A stretch of DNA of 64,000 bases from the NCBI RefSeq assembly GCF_963678635.1, contig NC_087068.1:7619027-7683026 (forward strand), given 5' to 3'. A model generated the notes under the pieces. It did no database searches, was not told where the DNA came from, and worked only from the letters and a program-made list of their open reading frames with translations. Position 1 is the first letter of the stretch, and each line of letters opens with the position of its first letter. The position numbers and the translations under genes were made by a program. The DNA is from Symsagittifera roscoffensis. Its lineage: Eukaryota; Xenacoelomorpha; Acoela; Convolutidae. Below, one piece after another: positions 22,623-34,480 of this stretch.

Positions 22623-25600
22623 ATGTCTGTTACCAGTTTTCTCTCGCCCATGTTTTGGGACGAGATTGCTAATTCCAACTACATTCGGATTGAACTGTAC
22701 GCTATGAATTGGACTCTTCTAGACATAGACTTGACAGCGCTCATAGGAGTTGGAGCTCCCTATAGCGGACCAGTAGCATTGCGTCTTGACACTTCCAAAC
22801 TTGTAAAGTCTTCATTGGCTAATAAATGGAAAGATATCACAGTTTTCAGCTCCTCTGGAAACCTACTGGCTAAAATAGAGAAGCCGAATAAAATGTTGAC
22901 GATGGGGTGGACTTTGGAAGAGGATTTGGTGTGTGTTAGTGAAGACGGGCAGGTTAATGTGTTCGACCTGGAAGGGCGGCCGAGGTTGTTCACAAATAAA
23001 GTGCTCTCTTTTGGCAGTGATGTCAGGGACATATCCATCATTGACGCCCTGGTGTACAACGAACCCAAGAGGGCACATACAGGTGTGTACCTGAGACATG
23101 GGAGAAAGTTTAGGCTTTTTTCAGGTCGACTTGATTTTCCGTGCTGTTCCAAAACACTATAACAAACTTATGTTGGCACAACTTTCTTCGCTGTCGATGA
23201 ATTTCTGACAAAAGAGGATACAAAGGCTCTTTTTGGCACGTTTTTGTAGGTTTTGACAAACAAATCGCATTTTTCAGCGCAAGGTCCCCTCTTAAAGTTA
23301 GTATATTTTGACGCCAAAGGCGCTTATAGAAAAGTTTTGGTACCGGTCGACTGGAAATGAATGTCGCAAAAAAGGTAACAAAAGGGGAACCCTTTGGATA
23401 GTGACAAAGTCAAGAGCCCATAATTTAAGTAAGCCCCGACTCCAGCGGGCATTACAAAATTCGATCCAAATTTGTAATTTCAATAATATCCAATGATTAC
23501 ATCGTACCTAGGAGCATTAACAAGGTGCTGAACTTCATGCTCTGCAACATCATAGTTCCTAGTTTTTAGTTGGCTTTTTATTATTCAGCTCAAATTCCGA
23601 GTTCCTCTGTTTAGGTGTTGCCATTTTGACAACTCAGTTCACATTCTACGTGATGCCCAGTGTGGAACAGGAGACATACCTCAAGTACCCAGACGTACCT
23701 GGACTGAACATGCCCCCCTCTTGCTGGTGCGTCTACTTCCCAGAGGGGTCCAAAGCATGTATCCTTCTGGCTAAAGAGAAGTTCATGTACACTTTGTCGC
23801 CTGATGGGACCATAACAGAGACTCTTCTGCAGACGAGGAGTCCTGTGGATACTTTCGTTGCTTGTGCTCTGTCCAGGTTCAGTCTACAGTGATTCGAAAA
23901 GATCTGCAAAATTCATTGATTGTAAAACAAATTTTTCTTAATACCATATGATAGCCGAGCATACTTTTTCTGTTCTTTTAGAGGTGTTGGAAATTGAATA
24001 CCTAAAATTATGGTGGATAAAGATCACAATATTGAAAAAAGAGGTCAAAATGGGTCTAAATTGGGTGATAGTTTGATTATTATGAAGCATGCCATTAGAA
24101 AACACCAGTTCCAGTTTGAAGTCAAATTTGCGGTTCCATTTCATTTTCCGTAATTTTACTCCGGTAAAATTGGCAGGATCTACTTGAACATTTTGGGGAT
24201 AAACTGTTATGAGTCAACGAATAGGGTACCAAACCTTCATTTATAATAATGAAATACAACAAAATGTTAAAAAGAGCAATCAGAATCACTGTTAATTGTA
24301 ACTGTAGAAACTGCAACTACCTTGCTCTGATGGGCAACACGGGCGTTGTGTGGCTAGGCACTGCGAACATGAAGACGAAGTTTGCAGAGTACGACACTAA
24401 ACAGACTCATGTGCCGAAGGAGTTCGCATGGTGTGGAACTTCGGCTGTAGTAATGTATGACAATAGAACGAGGAATCTGTCTCTGATTGACCTGAGTGGA
24501 CAATGTCTCAGATACGATGTGGCCAATGACGTCATACTCATCAGCGAAATGGACGCACTACGCATTTTCAGGTTTCTTCTTTTTATCTTACAGCAACGAT
24601 GGAGCGGTGGTGAAACTTCGGCTATCATTGCCTCTTAATTGAAGGCTCGGTTTTTCGAGACCCACCATAATCCGTGCTCAATACTTAATGTTGAAAGAAC
24701 GTATCCCACTTATAAAAAAACCACAAAATCAGCTGAAAAACTTGTTCGTAATCAGCGGCATTACACCGTTTTTGCGTTCAAGCCCTGATCAGCTGGAACG
24801 TTTGTTTTTGCCGCGTGGATAGTTGGTGTTGTTTGATGGTCGGTTTTTTCTCACTTTTTAACATTGAATTATGATTGACCTCACAAAAACTGAAAAATCA
24901 ATGAAAATTTTCCATTGATTTGTCAGTTGTGAGGTCATTCATAATTCGAGTTTTTTTTGTTAGCGAGGAGAACCATGAATTGATGCAGAAGGTGCCGCAG
25001 AGTGTGGTGAGTATCTGCAGTATGGCATCTACCACAGCTGGGGCCAATCTGTTCGCAGCTGCCAAACTATTCAGTGAGGAGAGTGCGAAGAGCTACGACT
25101 ACCTAGAGGAGTACAGACAAGATATGGAAGTGGCTGTTGACCAGTGCATACTAGGTTAGTTAGCGTTGTTTAATGCAGGAAAGTAAAACTTCAATGTATG
25201 TTTTAAGTTCATTTAGATTGGCATTAATCTGAAAAACTGAAATAATTGTCAGAGTAAACTACAACTTAAACATCAACTTAAGAGGTGCTTTGAAAATGGA
25301 GAGCATTCATGGCTGATACCTTTCGTTTCAAAAAAAGTGTCAGATGTTGACAAATCGGATCCAATTTGACAGTTATGATTTACACGATTTTAGATTTTAT
25401 AGGGAAAGCCAACGAAACATTAATGTTTTTTATTTCTTTTCAGCTGCTTTGGAGTGCCATTTCCCCAACGATCAGGAGGAACTGCTTCGTGCTGCTTCGT
25501 TTGGAAAATGCTTCACATCGGACCCCTCAGGAGCAGAGAAGTTTGCCAGTGCATGTCGCACCCTGAGAGTGCTGAACAACATCAGAGATCCCCAGATAGG

Positions 25601-28600
25601 GGTGCCCCTCACGCACCAGCAGTACAAGGCACTCGGATTCACATCAGTGGTCGATCGAATGATATTGCGTAATCTCTGGCCTCTAGCTGTGTCTATATGC
25701 GAACATCTTCAGGTACACGTTTGATCGATATATCTCTAAAAAGAAAATTTGGTCTAAATTTGTAAAGTTGAATGGGGCGCGTATGTTATAATTCCCTGTT
25801 TTAGATCCCAGAAGCAGAAGGTGCGAGTAGAGTGAAGAAACACTGGGCATGTTGGAAGATAACCCAGGATACTTTATCATCCCGAAAAATGGCAGATGAA
25901 GAACTGGCTAAAGTCATTCGCAACAAGCTAGAGAAATCATCGGGCATATCATACGCTGATATCGCTAAGCGCGCGATTGACTGCCAGAGAGACGAACTGG
26001 CGATTCAGTTGTTGAATTTTGAAACCAGAAGTTCACATCAAATCCATTTGCTGATTAAACTTAACAGACATAGCGTGGCTTTGGATAAGGCTATTCAAAG
26101 TGGAGATCCTTTCTCAATTTATGACGTCATAATAAATCTCCAGAACTGTATGTCTAGTCTGGAGTTCCAACGTCTCATCACGTCGAACAAAAGAGCTCTG
26201 AGTTACTACATGAAGTATTTGAAGAATTCGAGTAGAGACCAGTTGCTGAGGATGTATGGACAGAATGATGATTATTTCAACCAAGGCGAGATGTTTTTCT
26301 TTGATTGTGTTGAACTTCTTTTGAAAATTTCAAAAGTGTTGCTCAGGTTTCTGTCAGATGGCGGAAACCTGGTTTTTCACTTACTTGGCCTAATTTCGTT
26401 TGTCTAGATTTATGAAATCATAGATAGCTGTAAATGCACACACATGATTGGCTGAAATCAAACTAATTGTCAAGTTATAATTACAAGCACGCGTTTAATG
26501 ATAAACTACTGATGTAAAGGCATTATTAGGGTTAAATTCGGAACCAAAATATAACCCCAAAAATGGGTCATTATTGCTTTTTAGTTAATTACGCATGCGC
26601 AGCGTAGTGTATTGCGAAGAATATTTTTCTAACCTAAGTCGCAAATGTAAGTGTTCATTTGTTATATTTTAATTTAATCATATTTAAGCTCATTTAAGCA
26701 TAAACTATTTAATGGCAAATGTTGCTGCTTTATTTTCGGAAATTTCAATTTATCTCATAAACTATGTACCAATTTTCAAAAAAATTGACCAATAAAAAAA
26801 CCGGATATTGTTCAATGTGCCTGCCTTTTTCGCTGTCTATTCTCATTTTACCTCCCATTCTATGGCCTTCGAATTTGTTTCATTTTCTCAAGTAATGAAT
26901 TCAACCTGAGATGAAGGTTGCAATTAAAAGAACAAATTATGGGGATATCTCCTTCTCATGCGGATATTCCCTAAATGCGGTAGAAAAAAAGATATGGCTT
27001 CAAGCAAGCCCATTTTTTTGATGTTTTGGTTAATTTTTCAGAAACTACCCTACCAAATCGGAGCTTAAGGGTTTAATTGAAAGGGAAAAAAATCAGTTAT
27101 TCGAATCTTAACTGTGCAAGCGGCTATGACCTGCGTTTTGAAACAAAATATCGCCTTGGAAAATGTCCAGTTTTTGAAATTTTGCCCGTTTTTTCGAAAG
27201 AGGTTCTTTTTTTGCAAAAATTAACCTGCAGATTTTGAAGTTGATAGTTCATTTAAACTAACATGGTGCTAAGATATCCCTGCGTACTCCGTTTTACCCT
27301 GCGTTTTGTAAAAAAAGCTGATATGGACTTCAGAAAAATTCGGTTTTACTTTTAACTGTTTTTATAGAAATTTCGTCAGCAAAGGCTATTTCCATGCTTT
27401 AGTAGAGAAAAGTTTATGGATATAGGAAAAGTTCAATTTTTTGATCGATTTTTGGAATCGTTTTTACTTTGTTTTCGAAAACTACCCAATCAACTCGAGA
27501 TAAATACTTCAATTGAAAAAACGAGACGTACTTTTTTCTTTTAGATTAGAGGTTAATCTGTTAATCCCCTACTGAACCAGAGAAACACTAGGGCTTAACG
27601 TAAATCTATGAAATTTTGAAAATCACGCGTTTTTGTATCAGTACTATATATGATTTAAAATATTAGAACAGGTAGATCTATCGTTAGCTGGGTCACTAGT
27701 TTTCTATCAAGCGACCGTGGCGCAGATGCGAGGACATGGGGATCCTAATCACCAGGTCGGATTTTCTCATCCGGAACAATTGAATCGTTTTTTTGGTCGA
27801 ATATTTGCTGCATAACATTGCCAATTTGATAGAAATGGTAGCTGCTTTATTGGTGGATAGTGTTAGTAAAATTACAAGCGGTCGTTGAACAGATGTGAGA
27901 AAATGATTCTCTTAATCCCAAACAAAACTTTTAAGGTGTACTTCTGATCGTTTCCCATTTTCACTTTGTTTTGCCTGTTTAGAGCTCGTTTTTGCCTCTG
28001 CCTCAAAAATTATTCTAACACTGTCAGTTTAATTGACGAGAAAGTTTATATCAGAATAATCTTTTTACAGAGACTAAAAAGTTTGAGAAGGGTAAAATTT
28101 TTTTGAAGAGATTAATCTTTTTGCTTGATAGCCAAAAAATGTCATTTCTACTATAATAACTCCAAATCTTGGTATAAAAGCAAATTTCAAACGTAAGGAG
28201 ACTTAACGCTTTTACATTTTTGGTGGGCTGTGAAGACGTTTCCTTTGATTGAACTTTTCTTATCAATTTATGTGACAGTTTTATAATAATTTTTTCGTAA
28301 CTAAAAAAGCCAAAAGAACAATTTTCAAATTTTGTTCGTTTTGTCCGCATTATTTAAATCAGCTCTGTTTTACTGTGATTTAACATTTTGTTTTTAGACC
28401 AAGCAAGAAAAACCTTTCTTTTCAATAATTAGTTTCGAGTGGTTTTCAAAACTCAAGAAAAAACTGTTTTCCACAAATAATAACTTTGTTACAAGGAAAG
28501 ATGATTTCCAATGTATTCGATTTGCCAAATCAAAAAAGTTCATTCATTCATCGTATTTGTCTCAGCCCAAATTCAGTCTTGGAAAGATGATTTACAATTT

Positions 28601-31600
28601 CTTAACTTTTTTGTCATTCATCATCTTTCCTTGACTGAATTTGGGCTGAGGCATATTAGATGAATGAATGAACTTTTTTGATTTGGCAAATCGTTCATTC
28701 ATCGTATATGCCTCAGCCCAAATTCAGTCTTATGTTTTCTACAGGATTGTGTAAACTAGACGAGAGCTATCACGAGATCAGTAATGACAACAAAGTCAGT
28801 GTGCTTAAAGAGGCGAAGGCAGACTTCGTGAGTGCGAAGGCGGAGATAGTGAGCCAATTAACAGAAGATCAAATCAGACTCTATAAGTCACAACAAGCAC
28901 TCGAAGATTCACTCAGGTAAGCGATTCTCATCATTGTAATTGTCTGCCATGCTCATCATTGGAATTAGTTTTGTTCTTCTCAACTTTTCCTCCCAACTTT
29001 GAGTTTGATTTTCGAGCAAAGAGTTCAACGTTGTCACAGTGTAATTACACATGCGAGCATTGTGTCATAATACGTGTCCACTGAAGTGCGGTATGTATTT
29101 AGACAACCGCGTATTCATACTCGTCAGTATTTAGACAAAAACTGTATGAACCAATCAGAATCGAGATAAGACATAAATAATCCAAAATAGATAATAATTA
29201 TTCATTAATTTCTTCCTTGTCTCGATTCTGATTGGTTAAAACAGTATTTGTCTAAATACTCGCGTGTCTGAATACGCGCTTGTCTAAATACTGCTACGTA
29301 ACCGTGTCCACTGTTTTCTAAATCGGCCGCGAATAAACGAGCTCGTTTTAATGGCATATTTGCAGAAGCATTGGCAATATAATAGCATGTGTATAAGCCA
29401 TCGAGACAGTCACATATAATTTCAGAACATTAAAATATTGCGTCGAAGTTAGTTCTCGTGGCACGTAATTTAAAAATCAGACAATTAGCGGAAAATTGGT
29501 GGAGCGATTTGTCCTAATAACGATTAGCGACTGTGGTTTCCCTTGATGATGTCAAACTACTAAGTTGGACTGTTCAATCGGCCCAAAAATAGTTTTTCAG
29601 CTCCCACCAAATTTGGTGAAGGTACTATTCTCAAGAGCTTAAAACTCTGAACTTAAAAGAGCTCCCACTAGCATTTGGAGACATAGGTTGGTCATCACTA
29701 AATTGGTCATCAGTTGTACAATTACTCTTGGTGCACGATGAAAAATCATTAAATCGGTTTCGAAACTCGGTTGCGAAATTGAGATTGACAAAACTTCAGA
29801 TGTAAAACTTGAGGTGGAAATTAAAATTGAGCTTATTTAGTGATAAGACAGGAAAAAAGCTCACATATTTTCTTAAAACGTTTGAGTCCGATCTTTCTTA
29901 TTGCGAATTCTCATAGTGTTTTTTCACTTGCGAGAGCAAGTCACTTGTAACCGGGAACTATATATTTTCCGGTAAATAACTTATCTTACAAAGTTTTTTT
30001 GCAAACATGCTCAATTCTGCTTATATGCTCAATTTCTTGAACAATCGAATAAAATTACCTCTTAGTTAATTTGAGGTAGTAATTTGTTTTTTATCGAATG
30101 CTTACAGAAAAGTGTTGATTGTTACAGTAATGAACGTAGTGAGACCTTTTGTCTCCACAATAGGTATTGCTGATTTTGTTTTCAGGAAAAGTCTTACATT
30201 TGTTCACGCTCAGTTTTGATTTTTCGCGGTTTGACTTGATTTCATTGTTAAAAGGAAGGCAAACTCCACTATCGAACAGTAAAAGTAAAAAGGTCACAAA
30301 AAACGTGATCGACTTCTGATTTCGAAATTGAAAATTAATGATCAGATTTCCCAGCGAAATAAATGTCTTACGAATTGATTCAGTTTTCTCAAATTGGGTT
30401 AATTTTAACAAAAAAAGTGTCCATCATAAATTGTTCTACAAATTCAAAGAGCTTCAAGGCCTTCTATTTTTTTCTTCAAATTTCAAAAGTTGAAGGCTCT
30501 TGAAAAAACAAGTTAGTTTTTTTTCAGTTTTCTTGCTTTCATTACTCTTTTCCAATTGTTTTCGGATTTATGGTTTTCGTCCTATTTTTTGTCGGCTAAT
30601 TTTCCGTTTTTTACCGAATGTAATTTATATTATCTGGTGCGCTATTCAAGCAGCTTTTTCATAAAGCTGGGTTTTTTATAATTTGAATCAACAATGTTTA
30701 TTATAATCTGGGGCGGATCTAGGATTTTTTTTGAGGAGGGAAGGCAGATTTTCAAATTTTTTAAAAGTTTTATCGACTTTTGTTTAGTTCGACCAAATTG
30801 ATTTCCGAGCTCTCCCAAAGCACTTGTTTTAACCAAATTTAGTGCACCGCAGGCATAATTTTAAAAGACAGGCCAAAATAACTTTTTTTCGCATTTTTTG
30901 AACATTTTTGACAAAAAATGTGCGTTTTTTTTTGCGACGCTCCCCCCTCAAAATTAGTATATTGGCGCCAAGGCGACTTCAGAAAATTTTTAGGGTCCGT
31001 CGCCAAAAATAGATATCTCAAAACGATACAAAGGGGGTTCCATAAATTTACCAACTAAGATGTTAAATAATTTGATCGATTTTTTTGATCGATTTTTTTT
31101 TGGTTAAATGGGTCTAACTTATTTCATATCGGCTGAGTCAATTTATGTTGCTCAGTTTCATTGCCAATTTTTTTAAATGCTTTTTCCTGTTTCAGGAGGG
31201 ATAGACCGGAAAAAAGTGGATCTTAAAAAATTTAGCTTGAATTTTTTTTATGAATATAGTTTCCTTTTCGGCTTAACAAGGACCGACCCAAGATGGGTCG
31301 TAGTTGCCGATCGGTCATTGATTTTCGATAATTGCGAAGAGGCTTTCAATGAACTTCATTCGAGACAAAGTATGTGACTTTTGTAGATATAGTTTTTTTT
31401 ACTTATAGTAATTTTTTAGCTCAGTTTTTCCAAAAAAAATTCTATTTAGTATCTTTTATTGCAATGTTTTAATACACAGTAATGCAATGTTTTAATTGTA
31501 TGCAATCTATTAATTATATTGCAATTTAGTAATGAAATGTAGTCATTGTATCGCAAATGTCGCGAAGCTCTGCTTCGCCTCTGTGTTAAACCTTAAAAAC

Positions 31601-33960
31601 CATTCGTATTTTTCGGTCATCGAAAAATCAAATTCTAAAACGTTGCATGTTTTTGGTGTTGTTTTTTTAAACAATTGGTCAATTTAAACAGAAGCTTAAA
31701 CTTTTCTAGAAGCATAGAGGTTCAAATTTTTGTGCAAAACTGTTATTTGATATTGGTTCTATGTGCTGTTTTTACTCAATCGAAGTCTATAATGCGTTCA
31801 GTTCTTTCGTCCATTGAAAGTTCAACGGGAAACTCACGGATAGTTGTGACTTATTATTGAATGGATCCATTGTTTTCTTGATTGTTCTCTTGTTTTTGAA
31901 GTTGGTCCTCAAGGTAGATAGCTTTTAATGTGTTGTTAGGTGTCCGAAACAGCTATTTGGCCAGTCTCTCCACACGTACATATTGAATCTGGTGAAGAGG
32001 GGGAGATACAAGGAGGCAGACAATGTGAAGAAAGATTTCAAAATGTCAGACAAGAAGTACTGGTGGATCAAGGTCAGTTATATAGTATAAATGCTTTATA
32101 TTATCGACATCATCAGCTGGTGTCTGTTCGAAATCTTTCATCGGCAGTCTATTCAAAAGCCCCATTTAAGTGCTTTGCCGCTCGTAGAAAAGTTATGATA
32201 GGTTATCTTCTTTTTGAGTTCTTTTGCGCTCTAATTCTGCTATATTTTAAAACTGACTGATTTTTAGATAGAGAATTTAGAATTGTCTTCAACAGCTGAA
32301 AGGAAATACTGGTATATAATAATGGTTCATACAGCTAAAAATGGTATATAGTAGGTGCATTTGTATCGGGCGGAACTATAAAATAGGGTTTTAGTTGCAG
32401 TTATCCAGTTCTAGTTGCATTTGCTGAGTTCTAGTGCCAGATAGAGAATTGGGTCTGCTTTCTGGTTGTCAAAAAGGAACGCGTGTTCCTGACAAAGGTT
32501 AAGAATCGGTGGTTACCGACGCTGAAAAAAAAGGTTGCAAAATGAGCAGTTTTTGTCATCTGGGTATCAAAATAATTAAGTTGGACCTTGGGTGCCTGAA
32601 ACAGAGTCCTGATCTGAACTCAAGTTATGATTTACGTGGGCTCTGTCTTCATTGTAGATAGAAGGTCTGGCCGCTCGGGAGGACTTCAGTGAGCTGGACA
32701 AGTTCTCCAAGTCGAAGAAGAGTCCGATTGGGTATGGGCCCTTTGTTGAACTGTGTCTCAAGTATGGCCGCAGACAGGAGGCAGACAGATATCTCCAGAG
32801 AATCCCCACCGAGGAGAGAGTCATGTGTGAGTGAAATGCTCAATTTCACATCTTAACTGACTAAATTTCCCAAGTTTTACTGTGACTTTGAAATATACTT
32901 AATTTTTAGGTTTCCTTCAGATCCTTTCATCACACCACGCACAAAAAAACAAGATTAATTTGAACGACCACTTGAGACAAAATTATGTATTTTTTTTAAG
33001 ATTATGGTCGGAAGATTCTAATCACAGCAACTCGTGTTGTCTTGATTTACCCTTGCGATAAGCAAGGGTTTTGCAATCGGGTGCTAGACTTTTTTCTCGT
33101 AAATAAGTTTGTTCACTGCTGGCGATTTTGTTTTGATCATAGGTAAGGAAGAAATTAGTTAATAGTCCGTAAGTTTTAAAGAATTCAGCGTAGTACGTTG
33201 AAATTGTGGCGACATAATCTGGTAACCAATCATTCTATCCTAACTCGCTTCCATTTTAGCTCGTGGTTGATCTCGAGAATAATCTGTCATGTGATTTAGC
33301 AAGCAAATTATTCTTATCGCTTGGAGTTATTATTGTCGAATGAAATTTTGACTCCTAGCTGGCCAATTACTTGATTGTTAATAAGTCCCCCATTCGATTT
33401 TGATGCCATTTGAATTGTTGACAAGGGGATGTAGCTCAAATGGTAGAGCGCTCGCTTAGCATGCGAGAGGTACGGGGATCGATGCCCCGCATCTCCAGTT
33501 GGCACATGGTTTGGTAATTTTGCCTCATTTATTTGCTGCTCATATCAAAGTCATTTATGCCAGAAGTTTTCCGGTGTTAATTCAACATATTATAAGGCTC
33601 AAATTTACTTTTTCGCGGTTTGACTCGTGATTTCTTCAGCTCATTTCCTTTGTTAAAAGAAGGCAAACGCCACTATCGTACAGCACGAAAGTAAAGGTTC
33701 TGCGTTTTGTAGCGTACATCAGAATGGGTGACCTTGAAAAGGCGGCCGAGCAGGCATTCGTGAACAAGAGTGTGGAGGAGTTGAACAGAGTGGCAGACAG
33801 AGTCACAGTCGCACTCTCAGCAGCCGCTTCTCCCTCAGCATCATCAGGCACTGCTGGATCCTCAACATCGGCAGGCACTGCAGTGGGAGTAGTTAGCGCA
33901 CAGAATCTAAGGGCATTGATGACCAGAATACAAGTCAATGTGGAGAAACTCAACAGCTGA
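22623..33960 (+). CDS. VPS16: VPS16, core subunit of HOPS/CORVET (ten coding exons)
   Basis: VPS16 binds VPS33 in the complexes that tether late endosomes and lysosomes before SNARE-driven fusion. Exons: 22623-23082, 23615-23876, 24308-24571, 24964-25154, 25444-25712, 25805-26285, 28745-28916, 31940-32072, 32658-32826 and 33713-33960. All phases agree; total 2649 bases, 882 aa, close to the usual 840. The N-terminal half is a beta-propeller (ELYAMNW, LCVSEDGQV-type blades, WLGTANMKTK). The C-terminal half is the alpha-solenoid: RAASFGKCF, GVPLTHQQYKALGF, GISYADIAKRA, ELAIQLLNFE, KKSPIGYGPFVELC, MGDLEKAAEQA. A Ser/Ala/Gly-rich insert of about 25 residues near the C-terminus is not typical. Intron 6 begins GC, not GT. 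The start ATG lies two bases after an acceptor-like TTATTTTTAG, so an upstream 5'UTR exon or trans-spliced leader is likely. Confidence 0.95.
23250..23420 (+). repeat. Dispersed repeat in VPS16 intron 1, copy 1 of 2
   Basis: Shares blocks with 30900-31060: TTAGTATATT, a GGCGCCAAGGCG-like core and an AAAGGGG-type stretch. Class unknown. Confidence 0.5.
24601..24715 (+). repeat. SINE-like unit, GTGGTG family (diverged)
   Basis: In VPS16 intron 3. GGAGCGGTGGTGAA (A-box-like) and TTCGAGACCCACCATAAT (B-box-like) match the better-preserved copy at 44878-44990. Confidence 0.5.
26820..27560 (+). repeat. Degenerate ~200-base satellite-like repeat block
   Basis: Recurring order of blocks: AAACTACCCTACCAAATC, a TTCAATTGAAA-type stretch, an AAGCGGCTA-type stretch and runs of T near a TTTGAC or TTTTTGA. 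The same blocks occur at 35377-35720, 36430-37310 and 52290-53100. Units are much diverged. Confidence 0.55.
27712..27785 (+). repeat. SINE-like unit, GGCGCAGATG family (diverged)
   Basis: CCGTGGCGCAGATGCGAGGA, then GATCCTAATC and AGGTCGGATTTTC. Related to 37739-37815 and 55806-56015; the B-box here is eroded. It is followed by TAGCTGCTTTATTGGTGG, a block that accompanies the other copies. Confidence 0.45.
28519..28692 (+). repeat. Long inverted repeat next to VPS16 exon 7
   Basis: Arms 28519-28590 and about 28620-28692 are reverse complements with only a few differences, around a spacer of about 30 bases. Part of the arm (TTCATTCATCGTAT to ATTCAGTCTT) is repeated once more directly at 28693-28730, ending 14 bases before the exon. 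Confidence 0.85.
29084..29302 (+). mobile_element. Mutator-like MITE with long inverted arms and 11-base target duplication
   Basis: Inverted arms 29095-29170 and 29216-29291 are about 85% identical, containing GTATTTAGACAA ends and CCAATCAGAATCGAGA. Perfect direct copies of CGTGTCCACTG flank the element at 29073-29083 and 29303-29313. Long arms with a 9-11-base duplication are typical of Mutator-like elements. VPS16 intron 7. Sister copy at 61166-61381. Confidence 0.8.
30126..30557 (+). mobile_element. MITE-1 family element, near-complete copy
   Basis: AGTAATGAACGTAGTGAG at the start and TTTCATTACTCTTTTCC at the end are inverted. The interior matches 16622-17078 in order, including GGAAGGCAAACTCCACTA and ACGTGATCGACTT. 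VPS16 intron 7. Confidence 0.75.
30900..31060 (+). repeat. Dispersed repeat in VPS16 intron 7, copy 2 of 2
   Basis: Homologous in block order to 23250-23420 (TTAGTATATTGGCGCCAAGG, then CAAAGGGGGTTCC). Confidence 0.5.
31535..31595 (+). repeat. Repeat end with GCGAAG/CTTCGC hairpin
   Basis: GCGAAGCTCTGCTTCGC (31562-31578) folds into a 6-bp stem and is followed by CTCTGTGTTAAA. The same arms with different loops occur at 53297-53313 and 55208-55224, and imperfectly at 36427, 37901 and 38324. It looks like the conserved terminus of a mobile family; Helitron-like ends are one possibility. Confidence 0.55.
33053..33125 (+). repeat. Dispersed repeat headed by CTTGCGATAAGCAAG hairpin
   Basis: Near-identical head to 16039-16115, including GGGTTTTGCAATCGG and CTAGACTTT. 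VPS16 intron 9. Confidence 0.6.
33425..33497 (+). tRNA. tRNA-Ala (anticodon AGC)
   Basis: Decodes alanine GCU/GCC. Full cloverleaf: acceptor GGGGATG pairs with CATCTCC (one G-T), D-arm with TAGCTCAAATGGTAGAG, anticodon stem CTCGC/GCGAG around TTAGCAT, T-arm CGGGG/CCCCG, discriminator A. A- and B-boxes are intact. It lies in VPS16 intron 9, same strand. No long T run follows immediately, so pol III termination would occur further on. A damaged copy with related 5' flank lies at 62860-62932. Confidence 0.92.
33600..33712 (+). mobile_element. MITE-1 fragment forming the end of VPS16 intron 9
   Basis: TTTTTCGCGGTTTGACTCGT, GAAGGCAAACGCCACTATCG and CAGCACGAAAGTAAAGGT match the central part of MITE-1. 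The match runs to about 33700; the acceptor (TTTTGTAG, ending 33712) and last exon follow at once, so the polypyrimidine/branch region is at least partly transposon-derived. Confidence 0.65.
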
Positions 33961-34480
33961 GACGATGACAGTCATTGAATACTGATGTTGCAGTAGGTTG
34001 CAAAACAAGTTATAAGTCCGTCATGACTATTTAAACTGCTGCTATATTATGTTAATATGCGTCTGTCATGTTTTCAGGCGAACAACTGGTGCTACAGTCA
34101 AAACTCATGAGTCGTAGAAATTGCAAAAGTACGGTAGAAAATGCCCGTGAAAAGGGCACGGATATTATTGTTGCAACAAGAATTGTCGTTAAGCCCAATA
34201 TTTAACACAAAATTTGTTGAATAGATTAGGTATAAATAGTTTCATGCTCAGCAAATTTCTATTTTGTTTACTGAAATTTTACTTGATTAAAAATGTATAT
34301 TCCTTATCCTGTTTTCAATCACGAAGCTATAAATTGAAAATCTAAAGTTGAAAAGCCGAATAATCGCGTATCTCTTTTTATAGTCCAATTTTGTGTGGTG
34401 TTGAAAACTGTTTCGCGATTTTTTTCGGAGTTGAAATATCGCGTCACATTAACTTCAAAACGATTAAATATGTTATTTTG

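Larger units (their letters stand above)
26286..28744 (+). other. VPS16 intron 6: GC-AG intron rich in degenerate repeats
   Basis: The only in-frame junction I found uses CAAG then GCGAGA as donor; the acceptor is TTTTCTACAG. Inside are a satellite-like block (26820-27560), a SINE-like unit (27712-27785) and a long inverted repeat ending 52 bases before the acceptor. Confidence 0.65.

Noticed and set aside
24600-24638. Extension of VPS16 exon 3 past 24571
   Set aside because: The frame stays open to 24638 but the residues leave the family alignment, and the donor at 24572 joins in phase to exon 4.
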